Below are positions 18,719-27,483 of a DNA stretch of 64,000 nt, in pieces (position 1 is the first letter of the stretch; every line of letters begins with the position of its first letter). This stretch comes from Cereibacter azotoformans (GTDB lineage Bacteria; Pseudomonadota; Alphaproteobacteria; Rhodobacterales; Rhodobacteraceae). The stretch covers positions 62,001 to 126,000 of the forward strand of contig JAGFXX010000001.1 in NCBI GenBank assembly GCA_017599285.1, written 5' to 3'. Below the pieces are notes generated by a model, which worked only from the letters and a program-made list of their open reading frames with translations, was not told the DNA's origin and made no database searches. Both the position numbers and the translations under genes were made by a program.

Positions 18719-19707
18719 GTCACCACCGCCTTCACGAACCCCTCGGGCTTGTCGCGGGTCGCATCGAGCGCCGCATCGAGCCGATCGAGCGGAAAGCTGT
18801 GGGTGAGCAGCCCCGCCAGATCGAGCCGGCCCTTCTGCACCGCCTCGACCGCCTCGCGCATCCCGCGCAGGTAGGTCTCGGGCCGCCGTTCGTGCGCGTT
18901 CACGACGTCGATGCCGCGCCAGTTCCACTGCTGCATGTTCACCTGGCGCGGCCCGTCCTGATGATAGCCCGCGATCACCAGCCGGCCGCCCTCGGCCACC
19001 AGCTCTCCGGCAAGGTCCAGCGGCCATTGCTTGCCAACGGCCTCGATCACCACGTCGCAGAAATAGCCGTTGGTGAGGTCGCGCACCTCGTCGATGATCT
19101 CCTGATGGTCGAGCATCGCGATCGTCCGGGCGGCGCCCATGCGCCGCGCCATGGCCAGCGACTCGTCGCGGCGCGAGATGGCGATCACTTCGGCGCCCGC
19201 ATCCGCCGCAAGCCGCGTGAGAAGGGCGCCCAGAAATCCCACGCCGATGATCGCCACCTTGTCCCCGCGCCCGATGCCCGAGCGGCGGAAGATGTTCAGC
19301 GCACAGGCCACCGGCTCGGCGGGAAAGGCGATGCCTTCGGGCAGCGGCACGACATGGGCCGCCGGCACGATCTCGTGGCTGGCGTAGCTGCGCTGGCCGA
19401 GGAAGGCCACGCGCTGTCCCTCGGCCAGCCCGGTCACGCCCGCGCCGAGCGCCTCGACCGTGCCCCAGCCCTCGTGGCCCATGCCGCCGGCCTCGGTCGG
19501 ATAGCTCATCCATTCGGGTCCGGCCCAGGGTCCGAGGTTCGAGGCACAGACGCCGCAGGCCTCGATGGCGATCCGCACCTCGCCCTGGGACGGTTCGGGC
19601 AGGGGCAGCGACACGATCTCGATCCGGCCGGGGCCGATCAGGCGCGCCGCGCGCATCTGCCGGGCGCCGGCGGGCCGCTCGCGTGCGGGCGTGAGAGAGA
19701 CGTTCAT
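18709..19707 (-). CDS. Zinc-type alcohol dehydrogenase family protein
   Basis: This 332-residue medium-chain dehydrogenase has the GMGHEGWG loop (Zn-ligand region) and the Rossmann motif VAIIGVGFLGA. The usual cluster of four structural zinc cysteines is absent, with only GVCAS retained. GGAGGACCC precedes the ATG at 19707. It is the first gene of a leftward operon with the Gfo/Idh/MocA enzyme. It is divergent, over 226 bases, from the glycan operon. Substrate unknown; a sugar or polyol is likely. Confidence 0.82.
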   Translation of the reverse strand: MNVSLTPARERPAGARQMRAARLIGPGRIEIVSLPLPEPSQGEVRIAIEACGVCASNLGPWAGPEWMSYPTEAGGMGHEGWGTVEALGAGVTGLAEGQRVAFLGQRSYASHEIVPAAHVVPLPEGIAFPAEPVACALNIFRRSGIGRGDKVAIIGVGFLGALLTRLAADAGAEVIAISRRDESLAMARRMGAARTIAMLDHQEIIDEVRDLTNGYFCDVVIEAVGKQWPLDLAGELVAEGGRLVIAGYHQDGPRQVNMQQWNWRGIDVVNAHERRPETYLRGMREAVEAVQKGRLDLAGLLTHSFPLDRLDAALDATRDKPEGFVKAVVTCS

Positions 19708-19933
19708 GGGTCCTCCGGTGTCGGTCATTCTCTGCATGATCATCTTCAGGATCGGCTTCGGAACGATGCCGGCCGCCATCTGTTCCGGGTGCGTCGGAAG
19801 AAGGCGCGCGAAAGGCGCGCAGCGGCGGAAGGGCGCCATCCCGCCGACAATCTGCGGTGGCGCCGGAACATTCCCGTGATCCTCTTGTTGGCCGGTTCAT
19901 CTACAGCATCAATGACAACTTCAGGATCTTCTC

Positions 19934-21040
19934 ATGGCGAGGATACTCATCACGGGCGGCTGCGGGTTCATCGGCCGCCACGTCGCCGAGGAACTGCTGG
20001 CGCACGGCTATGAGGTGCGCCTCTACGATGCGCTGATCGACCAGGTTCACGACGGCGTTTCCGTCAGCCTGCCCGAGGGGGCCGAGCTGGTCCGCGGCGA
20101 CATGCGCGACGCCGACCGGCTGGGCCCGGCGCTGCAGGGCTGCGATGCGGTGCTCCATCTGGCCGCCGAGGTGGGGGTCGGGCAGTCCATGTACGAGATC
20201 GCGCGCTATGTGGGCGCGAACGACCTCGGGACGGCGGTCCTGCTCGAACGGCTGATCGACCGGCCGGTGTCGCGGATCGTGGTCGCCTCGTCGATGAGCG
20301 TCTATGGCGAGGGCCACTACGCGCGCGAGGACGGCTCGCTGGTCGAGCGCGTGCGGCGCAAGGCGGCCGACATCCGCGCGGCGCGCTGGAACCCGCGGGA
20401 CGCCGACGGGCGCCCGCTGACCGCCGTGCCGACCGACGAGGGCAAGCGGGTCGATCTCGCCTCGATCTACGCGCTGACGAAATACATGCAGGAACAGGCC
20501 GTCCTGATCCACGGCGAGGCCTACGGCGTCGATGCGGTGGCGCTGAGGCTGTACAATGTCTTTGGTGCGGGGCAGGCGCTCTCGAACCCCTACACGGGGG
20601 TGCTCGCCAACTTCGCCTCGCGGCTGGCCAATGGCGAACGGCCCACGATCTTCGAGGACGGCGAGCAGAAGCGCGACTTCGTGCATGTGCGCGACGTGGC
20701 GCGGGCCTTCCGTCTGGCGCTCGAGACGCCGGACGCGGCGGGCGAGGTGATCAACGTGGGCTCGGGCACGGCCTACACGATCTCGGGGGTGGCCCGGCTT
20801 CTGGCCGGCGCCATGGGCCGGCCCGAGATCACGCCGGAGATCCTGAACCGCGCCCGCACCGGCGATATCCGCAACTGCTTTGCCGACATCGGCAAGGCGC
20901 GCGCGATCCTGGGCTTCGAGCCGCGCCACCGGCTCGAGGATTCGCTCGATGAGTTCGTGGCCTGGGTCGCGGGATCGGTTGCCGTGGATCGGGGCGCCGA
21001 CATGCGGCGGCAGCTCGAGGAACGGGGGCTCGTCACATGA
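19934..21040 (+). CDS. NAD-dependent nucleotide-sugar epimerase/dehydratase
   Basis: This 368-residue extended SDR has the TGGCGFIG cofactor motif at residues 7-14 and the catalytic YxxxK (Y179, K183). The C-terminal substrate region is of the UDP-sugar epimerase type (RDFVHVRDVARAF). A 40-residue insertion around 135-172 precedes the active Tyr. It is the first gene of a rightward glycan operon and overlaps the next gene by 4 bases. It probably supplies a nucleotide sugar to the glycosyltransferases downstream. Confidence 0.85.
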   Translation: MARILITGGCGFIGRHVAEELLAHGYEVRLYDALIDQVHDGVSVSLPEGAELVRGDMRDADRLGPALQGCDAVLHLAAEVGVGQSMYEIARYVGANDLGTAVLLERLIDRPVSRIVVASSMSVYGEGHYAREDGSLVERVRRKAADIRAARWNPRDADGRPLTAVPTDEGKRVDLASIYALTKYMQEQAVLIHGEAYGVDAVALRLYNVFGAGQALSNPYTGVLANFASRLANGERPTIFEDGEQKRDFVHVRDVARAFRLALETPDAAGEVINVGSGTAYTISGVARLLAGAMGRPEITPEILNRARTGDIRNCFADIGKARAILGFEPRHRLEDSLDEFVAWVAGSVAVDRGADMRRQLEERGLVT

Positions 21041-23046
21041 GCCGCGACTTCGGCTTTGTCGAATGGTTCCGCCCCGGCGATCATGAGCGGGTCGAGGAGG
21101 CGCTGGAGGGTCTGTCGGCCTCGGGCGCGCGCTACCTGCGCACCCATCTGAGCTGGGCGGAATATCTGGCGCCGGGGGGGGCGGAGTGGTTCGACTGGCT
21201 GATCCCGCGTCTGGGGCGCGAGATCGACCTGTTGCCCTGCATCCATTACACGCCGCCCTCCCTGTCGCGCACCGGCCGCAGCTCGGGCCCGCCGCAGGAG
21301 CTGAAGTCCTACGCGGACTTCATCGACCATGCGCTGACCCGCTACGGGCGGCATTTCTCGCATGTGGAGCTGTGGAACGAGCCGAACAACCTGCTCGACT
21401 GGGACTGGCGGCTGGACAGCGACTTCCTTCTCTTCTGCGAGATGGTGGGCGGCGCCGCCTCGTGGGTGCGCGAGCGCGGCTGGAAGGCGGTTCTCGGCGG
21501 CCCCTGTCCGTTCGATCCGCTCTGGCTCGACCTGATGGGCGAGCGGGGGGTGCTGGCGCAGTGCGCGGCCGCGGGCTTCCACGGCTTCCCCGGCACCTGG
21601 GACAGCGAAGAGGGCGCCTGGGCGGGATGGGACCTGCATCTGGGCGAGATGCGCGCGATCCTCGACCGGCACAATCCCGACTGCGAGATCTGGATCACGG
21701 AGACGGGCTATTCCACCTGGCGCAACGACGAGCTTGAGCAGGCCCGGCGCTTTGCCGGGGCGCTGAAGGCGCCGGCGGCCCGCATGTACTGGTACGGCTG
21801 GCGCGACCTGCCGCGCGACGTGCCGGTGCAGGAGGGGCTCTGGTTCGATCCGCGCCACTACCACATGGGCGCGATGGACGAGGCGGGCAAGCCAAAGCTC
21901 CTCGCGCGGCTCCTGAGTGCCGAGGGGGTCGCGGGCGTGCGCTCGCTGGCCGGGCTCTGTGCGCCGTCGCTGGCGCGGGCGGTGCGGCCGGCGGTCATCA
22001 CGGGCGGCGCGGGCTTCATCGGCTCGAACCTCGCCGATGCGCTGCTGTCGGACGGGGAAGAGGTGATCCTGCTCGACAACCTGGGCCGGGCCGGGGTCGA
22101 GGACAATCTGCGCTGGCTCAAGGCGCGGCACGGCGACCGGCTGCATCCGGTGATCGCCGACCTGCGCGACGAGCGCGCCATGGCCGAGGCCGCCCGCGAC
22201 GCAGCCTCGGTCTATCACCTTGCGGGCCAGACGGCGGTCACCACCAGCCTCGACAGCCCGGTGGCGGATTTCGAGATCAACGCCCGCGGCACGCTGAACC
22301 TGCTCGAGGCGATCCGGGCCACCGGCCGCCCGGTGCCGCTGCTGTTCGCGAGCACGAACAAGGTCTATGGCGCGCTCGAGGATCTCGAGATGCAGCCTGG
22401 CGAGCGTCATGTCCCGGCCGATGCCGGCATCGGGACGCATGGCATCCCCGAGACCCGGCCGCTCGAGTTCTGCACGCCCTATGGCTGCTCGAAGGGCGTG
22501 GCCGACCAGTATGTGATCGACTATGCCAAGAGTTTCGGCATCCCGACCGCTGTCCTGCGCATGTCCTGCATCTACGGCCCGCGCCAGTTCGGAACCGAGG
22601 ATCAGGGCTGGGTCGCGCATTTCCTGATCCAGGCCCTGAAGGGCGAGAGGATCTCGGTCTTCGGCGACGGGCGGCAGGTGCGCGACGTGCTGCATGTGAG
22701 CGATGCCGTCGCGGCCTACCGGCGCCTGATGGAGGAGGTGGGCGCGGGGCGCATCGGGGGGCGGGCCTTCAACCTCGGGGGCGGGCCTGAGAATGCGGTG
22801 AGCCTGCGGCAGGTGCTGGCCGAGATCGGCCGGATCACCGGCCGCGCGGTGCAGGTCACGCACGAGGACTGGCGGCCGGGCGACCAGCTCTGGTTCGTGG
22901 CCGACACGCGCGCGTTGGGGCAGGCGGTGGGCTGGCAGCCGACCGTCGGCTGGCAGAGCGGGATCGCCGCGCTGGCCGACTGGCTGGCCGAGCATCGGAT
23001 CGGTCCGCAGGAGCCTCTGCCCCAGCCCGAGAGGATGCGGGCGTGA
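21037..23046 (+). CDS. Fusion: GH-A-clan glycoside hydrolase-like domain plus sugar epimerase
   Basis: At 669 residues this is two enzymes in one chain. Residues about 1-300 look like a clan GH-A TIM barrel. The acid/base Glu is in WNEPNN (E115) and a second Glu in ITETGYS (E222) is in the position of the nucleophile. Residues about 317-655 form an extended SDR with TGGAGFIG (322-329) and YxxxK (Y482, K486), closest to CDP-tyvelose or UDP-glucose epimerases. The gene overlaps both neighbours by 4 bases. The combination suggests linked trimming and supply of one sugar, which is inference. Confidence 0.8.
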   Translation: MSRDFGFVEWFRPGDHERVEEALEGLSASGARYLRTHLSWAEYLAPGGAEWFDWLIPRLGREIDLLPCIHYTPPSLSRTGRSSGPPQELKSYADFIDHALTRYGRHFSHVELWNEPNNLLDWDWRLDSDFLLFCEMVGGAASWVRERGWKAVLGGPCPFDPLWLDLMGERGVLAQCAAAGFHGFPGTWDSEEGAWAGWDLHLGEMRAILDRHNPDCEIWITETGYSTWRNDELEQARRFAGALKAPAARMYWYGWRDLPRDVPVQEGLWFDPRHYHMGAMDEAGKPKLLARLLSAEGVAGVRSLAGLCAPSLARAVRPAVITGGAGFIGSNLADALLSDGEEVILLDNLGRAGVEDNLRWLKARHGDRLHPVIADLRDERAMAEAARDAASVYHLAGQTAVTTSLDSPVADFEINARGTLNLLEAIRATGRPVPLLFASTNKVYGALEDLEMQPGERHVPADAGIGTHGIPETRPLEFCTPYGCSKGVADQYVIDYAKSFGIPTAVLRMSCIYGPRQFGTEDQGWVAHFLIQALKGERISVFGDGRQVRDVLHVSDAVAAYRRLMEEVGAGRIGGRAFNLGGGPENAVSLRQVLAEIGRITGRAVQVTHEDWRPGDQLWFVADTRALGQAVGWQPTVGWQSGIAALADWLAEHRIGPQEPLPQPERMRA

Positions 23047-24143
23047 GCAGGCAACGTCTCACCATCCTGATGACCGTCGATGCGGTGGGCGGGGTCTGGC
23101 GCTATGCGATGGATCTGGCCTCCGGCCTGCGGGGGCAGGTGGATGTCGTCTTTGCCGGCTTCGGCCCTGCTCCATCAGACGCACAGCGGCGGGAGGCCGA
23201 GGCGCTTGGCCCCCTCGAATGGTGCGAGGCCCCGCTCGACTGGCTGGTCAGCGGCGAATCCGAGCTGGCCGTGGTGCCGAAGATGATCGCGGGCGTGGCG
23301 CGCCGGCATCGGGTGGACCTGATCCATCTGAACCTGCCCTCGCAGGCGGCGGGGCTGTCGGTGCCGGTGCCGGTGCTTGCGGTCTCGCATTCCTGCGTCG
23401 TGACCTGGTTTGCGGCGGTGCGTCAGGGCGTGCTGCCCGCGGGCTGGCTCTGGCAGCGGCGGCTGAACCGGCAGGGACTTGCGGCCGCCGATGCGGTGGT
23501 GACGCCGACGCAGGCGCAGGCCGATCTGATGGCTTCGGCCTACGGGCCGCTGCCCGAGGTGCGGGTGGTGCCCAACACCAGCCGCTTCGCCCCGCCGGCC
23601 CGCCGCATCGCGCGCGCCATGGTGCTGTCGGCCGGCCGCTGGTGGGACGAGGGCAAGAACGCCGCCGTTCTCGATGCGGCGGCGCCCCTGATCGACTGGC
23701 CGGTGGTGATGGCGGGGGCCGCGGCATCGCCCAACGGTCAGGCGGTCGAGATCCGCTACGCCGAGGCGCGGGGCGAGCTGTCGCACGCCGACCTCCTCGA
23801 CCTGATGTGCGAGGCCTCGATCTTCGTCTCGCCCTCGCGCTACGAGCCCTTCGGCCTTGCGGTGCTCGAGGCGGCGCGGGGCGGGCTGCCGCTCGTCCTG
23901 TCCGACATCCCGACCTTCCGCGAACTCTGGGAGGGGGCGGCGGACTTCTTCACGCCAGACGATCCCATGGCGCTGGCCGAGGCCGTCAACCGGCTGGTCC
24001 GCGACCCGGCCCGGCGCCGCACGCTCGGTCAGGCGGCCCAGAGGCGCGCGGCCGACTACACGCCCGAGCGGCAGGCCCGCTCGATGGCCGCGATCTATGC
24101 CGAGCTTTGCCCGATCCCCGAAACCCTCCGTGCCGCGAGGTGA
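23043..24143 (+). CDS. GT4-type glycosyltransferase
   Basis: This 366-residue protein has the GT-B fold of family 4: a glycine-rich N-terminal loop (VDAVGGVWRYA) and the C-terminal EX7E motif within SRYEPFGLAVLEAARGG. It presumably transfers a sugar from an activated donor during surface polysaccharide assembly. Start and stop both lie close to neighbouring genes (4-base overlap upstream, 1 base gap downstream), so it is in the same operon. Donor and acceptor are unknown. Confidence 0.87.
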   Translation: MSRQRLTILMTVDAVGGVWRYAMDLASGLRGQVDVVFAGFGPAPSDAQRREAEALGPLEWCEAPLDWLVSGESELAVVPKMIAGVARRHRVDLIHLNLPSQAAGLSVPVPVLAVSHSCVVTWFAAVRQGVLPAGWLWQRRLNRQGLAAADAVVTPTQAQADLMASAYGPLPEVRVVPNTSRFAPPARRIARAMVLSAGRWWDEGKNAAVLDAAAPLIDWPVVMAGAAASPNGQAVEIRYAEARGELSHADLLDLMCEASIFVSPSRYEPFGLAVLEAARGGLPLVLSDIPTFRELWEGAADFFTPDDPMALAEAVNRLVRDPARRRTLGQAAQRRAADYTPERQARSMAAIYAELCPIPETLRAAR

Positions 24144-24144
24144 C

Positions 24145-25254
24145 ATGAAGGTCCTGTTCTACACCCACTCGCTCGTGTCCGACTGGAACCACGGCAACGC
24201 CCATTTCCTCCGCGGGGTCATGCGCGACCTCATCCAGCGCGGCCACGAGGCGCGGGCGCTCGAGCCCGAGGGCGGCTGGAGCCGGACGAACCTCGAGGCC
24301 GATCAGGGGGCGGCGCCTGTGGCGGCCTTCGCCCGGACCTTTCCCGAACTGGTCTCGACACGCTACGGCGCCGCCTTCGACCATGAGGCGGCGCTTGCGG
24401 ATGCCGATGTGGTGGTCGTCCATGAATGGACCGAGCCCGCGCTGGTGGCGCGCATCGGGCGGGCGCGCGCGGCGGGCGGGCGCTTCCTGCTGCTGTTCCA
24501 CGACACGCACCACCGCGCCGTCAGCGCCGACGGCGAGATCGGCGGGCTCGACCTCTCGGGCTACGATGGGGTGCTGGCCTTCGGCGAGACGCTGCGCGAG
24601 ACCTACCTCGCGGCGGGCTGGGGGCGGCAGGTCTTCACCTGGCACGAGGCGGCCGATGACGCGCTCTTCCGCCCGGTCCCGTCGGAGATCGAGGGCGAGC
24701 TGATCTGGATCGGCAACTGGGGCGATGGCGAGCGCAGCGCGGAGCTGTCCGAGTTCCTGATCGACCCGGTGGCCCGCCTTGGCCTTGCCGCCACCGTGCG
24801 GGGCGTCCGCTATCCGGCCGAGGCGCTGGAACGGCTGGCCGCGGCGGGCATTGCCTATGGCGGCTGGATCCCCAACGCCGAGGTGCCCGCGGCCTTCGGG
24901 CGGCACCGTGTCACCGTCCATGTGCCGCGGCGGCCCTATGTCGAGGCGCTGCCCGGCATCCCGACCATCCGCGTCTTCGAGGCGCTGGCCTGCGGCATCC
25001 CGCTGGTCTCGGCGCCCTGGTCGGACTGCGAGGGCCTGTTCCGCACCGGCACCGACTATCTCGTGGCCCGCACCGGCGCCGAGATGGAGCGTCACCTGCG
25101 CGCGATCCTGCATGACCGCGATCTTGCCGAGGCGCTGGCCGAGCATGGGCTGGCCACCATCCGCTCGCGCCACACCTGCCGGCACCGCGTGGACGAGCTT
25201 CTGGCGATCGTGAACCGGCTCGGCCTTCCGGCCGCAACGGCGGAGGTGGCCTGA
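24145..25254 (+). CDS. CgeB-like glycosyltransferase 1
   Basis: This 369-residue protein is the first of three related proteins in a row. It opens with MKVLFYTHSLVSDWNHGNAHF and has a C-terminal half containing IPTIRVFEALACGIPLVSAPWSD, the donor-binding segment of CgeB/DUF3880-type GT-B proteins. A frame reaching upstream to 23857 would overlap the GT4 gene, so the ATG at 24145 was chosen. It ends in a TGATG overlap with the next gene. Confidence 0.8.
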   Translation: MKVLFYTHSLVSDWNHGNAHFLRGVMRDLIQRGHEARALEPEGGWSRTNLEADQGAAPVAAFARTFPELVSTRYGAAFDHEAALADADVVVVHEWTEPALVARIGRARAAGGRFLLLFHDTHHRAVSADGEIGGLDLSGYDGVLAFGETLRETYLAAGWGRQVFTWHEAADDALFRPVPSEIEGELIWIGNWGDGERSAELSEFLIDPVARLGLAATVRGVRYPAEALERLAAAGIAYGGWIPNAEVPAAFGRHRVTVHVPRRPYVEALPGIPTIRVFEALACGIPLVSAPWSDCEGLFRTGTDYLVARTGAEMERHLRAILHDRDLAEALAEHGLATIRSRHTCRHRVDELLAIVNRLGLPAATAEVA

Positions 25255-26345
25255 TGCGCAGCATTGCCTTCTACGGATCGAGCCTCGTCTCGGCCTACTG
25301 GAACGGGGCGGCCACCTATTACCGCGGCATGATCCGCGCGCTGGCCGAACGCGGCTACCGCGTGACCTTCTACGAGCCCGACGTGTACGACCGGCAGAAG
25401 AACCGCGACATCGACCCGCCCGACTGGTGCCGCGTCGTGGTCTATGACGGCACGCCCGAGGCGTTGAAACGCGCGGCCGCCGAGGCGGGACAGGCCGACA
25501 TCGTGGTGAAATGCTCGGGCGTGGGCTACGAGGACGATCGGCTGCTGTCCGAGGTGCTGCGCGCGGCCCGTCCCGATGCGCTGCGCGTCTTCTGGGACGT
25601 GGACGCCCCCGCGACGCTGGCCGAGATGCAGGCCACGTCCGACCATCCGCTGCGCCGCGCGCTGGACAGCCTCGATCTCGTGCTGACCTATGGCGGCGGC
25701 GAGCCGGTGGTGGCGGCCTACCGTGCCCTCGGCGCCCGCGACTGCGTGCCGATCTACAACGCGCTCGACTCCGAGACGCACCATCCCGTGGCCCCCCAGG
25801 ACCGCTTCACGGGCGATCTGGCCTTTGTCGGCAACCGCCTGCCCGACCGCGACGCGCGCGTGGCCGAGTTCTTCACCCGCCCCGCCCGCGAGGTCCCCGG
25901 CGCGAGCTTCCTTCTGGGCGGATCGGGCTGGCACGACGAGGACTTTCCGCCGAACGTCCACCGCCTTGGCCATGTCGGCACCGCCGACCACAACGCGCTG
26001 AACGGCTCGCCCCGGATGGTGCTGAACGTCGCCCGCGACAGCATGGCGGCTAACGGCTTCTCGCCCGCGACCCGCGTCTTCGAGGCGGCGGGCGCCGGGG
26101 CCTGCCTCGTGACCGACGACTGGGAGGGGATCGAGTTGTTCCTCACGCCCGACCGCGAGGTGCTGGTCGCCCGCGACGGGCAGGATGTGGCGGAGTATGT
26201 CCGCACCGTCGGCAACGAGCGCGCGCGGCTGATCGGCGAGGCGGCGCTGCGCCGTGTCCTGTCGGAACACACCTACGCCCACCGCGCCACCCAGGCCGAC
26301 GCGCTGTTCCAGCGCCATCTCGGGCGGATGGAGGCGGCGGAATGA
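25254..26345 (+). CDS. CgeB-like glycosyltransferase 2
   Basis: This 363-residue protein is similar in plan to its two neighbours. The N-terminus is a Rossmann-like domain (IAFYGSSLVSAYWNGAATYY) and the C-terminal domain carries SPATRVFEAAGAGACLVTDDW. The ATG shares a base with the previous stop and the gene overlaps the next by 4 bases. A glycosyltransferase role is from family; which sugar is moved is unknown. Confidence 0.8.
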   Translation: MRSIAFYGSSLVSAYWNGAATYYRGMIRALAERGYRVTFYEPDVYDRQKNRDIDPPDWCRVVVYDGTPEALKRAAAEAGQADIVVKCSGVGYEDDRLLSEVLRAARPDALRVFWDVDAPATLAEMQATSDHPLRRALDSLDLVLTYGGGEPVVAAYRALGARDCVPIYNALDSETHHPVAPQDRFTGDLAFVGNRLPDRDARVAEFFTRPAREVPGASFLLGGSGWHDEDFPPNVHRLGHVGTADHNALNGSPRMVLNVARDSMAANGFSPATRVFEAAGAGACLVTDDWEGIELFLTPDREVLVARDGQDVAEYVRTVGNERARLIGEAALRRVLSEHTYAHRATQADALFQRHLGRMEAAE

Positions 26346-27418
26346 GCCTCGACATCGTCATCATCGGCCTCGCGCTCTCCTCCTCCTGGGGCAACGGCCA
26401 TGCCACGACCTACAGGGCGCTTCTGCGGGGGCTGGCGGCCGAGGGCCACCGCACCCTGTTTCTCGAACGCGACGTGCCCTGGTATGCCGAGAACCGCGAC
26501 CTGCCCGCGCCCGACTTCTGCCGGCTGGAGCTTTACGGCGCCATCTCGGATCTCACCGGGCGCTGGGCCGAGCGCATCCGCCGCGCCGATGCGGTGATCG
26601 TCGGCTCTTATGTGCCCGAAGGGCGCGAGGTGATCGACGCGGTCGCCGCCCTCCGCCCGCGGCTTCTGGCCTTCTACGACATCGACACGCCGGTCACGAT
26701 GGGCCTGCTGGACGAGGGCCGGGACGAGTTCCTCGCCGCGCGTCAGGTGCCGCTCTTCGATCTCTATTTCTCCTTCTCGGGTGGCGAGGTGCTCGACCAT
26801 CTCGAGCAGGCGCGCGGCGCGCGTGCGGCCCGCGCGCTCTACTGTTCGGTTGATCCCGAGCACTACCAGCCCCTGCCCGGAGAGCCGCGTTGGGATCTGG
26901 GCTATCTCGGCACCTACAGCCCCGACCGGCAGCCGACGCTCGAGGCGCTTCTGCTCGAGCCGGCCCGGCGCCTGCCCGACCGGCGCTTCGTGGTGGCCGG
27001 GCCCTCCTATCCCGCCGACATCGACTGGCCCGCGAATGTCGAGCGGATCGAGCATCTGGCGCCGGCCGACCATGCGGCCTTCTACAGCCGGCAACGCTTC
27101 ACGCTGAACGTGACGCGCGCGGCCATGATCCGCATGGGCTGGTCGCCCTCGGTGCGCCTGTTCGAGGCGGCGGCCTGCGCCACGCCGGTGATCTCGGACC
27201 ACTGGCGGGGGCTGGACGAGCTTCTGCCCGACGGTGAGGCGATCCTGATCGCCCGCGGCCCCGAGGATGTGGTGCGGGCGCTGACGGATCTGGGCGACGA
27301 GGCGCGGCTGGCGCTGGGCCGGGCCGCGCAGCGCCGTGTGCTCGCGCGGCACACCGGCCGGGCGCGGGCGCGGGATCTGGCCGAGGCCCTGCACCGGCAG
27401 GCCAGGGCCGCGGCCTGA
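26342..27418 (+). CDS. CgeB-like glycosyltransferase 3
   Basis: This 358-residue protein is the third paralogue. The N-terminus is IVIIGLALSSSWGNGHATTY, and the C-terminal segment SPSVRLFEAAACATPVISDHW aligns with the equivalents in the two preceding proteins. Conservation of an xNGxATxY-type N-terminal motif across the last two proteins suggests recent duplication. It ends 65 bases before the UDP-glucuronate decarboxylase gene. Confidence 0.8.
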   Translation: MSLDIVIIGLALSSSWGNGHATTYRALLRGLAAEGHRTLFLERDVPWYAENRDLPAPDFCRLELYGAISDLTGRWAERIRRADAVIVGSYVPEGREVIDAVAALRPRLLAFYDIDTPVTMGLLDEGRDEFLAARQVPLFDLYFSFSGGEVLDHLEQARGARAARALYCSVDPEHYQPLPGEPRWDLGYLGTYSPDRQPTLEALLLEPARRLPDRRFVVAGPSYPADIDWPANVERIEHLAPADHAAFYSRQRFTLNVTRAAMIRMGWSPSVRLFEAAACATPVISDHWRGLDELLPDGEAILIARGPEDVVRALTDLGDEARLALGRAAQRRVLARHTGRARARDLAEALHRQARAAA

Positions 27419-27483
27419 ACTCCGGGCGCGGACAGTAGCTGGTGACGCGGGCGCAGGTTGCGCCGGGACAACGGAGGACTCCC

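Noticed and set aside
17693-19900. Upstream extension of the Gfo/Idh/MocA frame to 19900
   Set aside because: The added residues are the antisense-like reading of the alcohol dehydrogenase gene; the start at 18718 fits family length.
20773-22995. Leftward 740-codon open frame opposite the epimerase and fusion genes
   Set aside because: Low-complexity Arg/Ala/His sequence; the rightward frames have clear SDR and hydrolase motifs and tight operon spacing.
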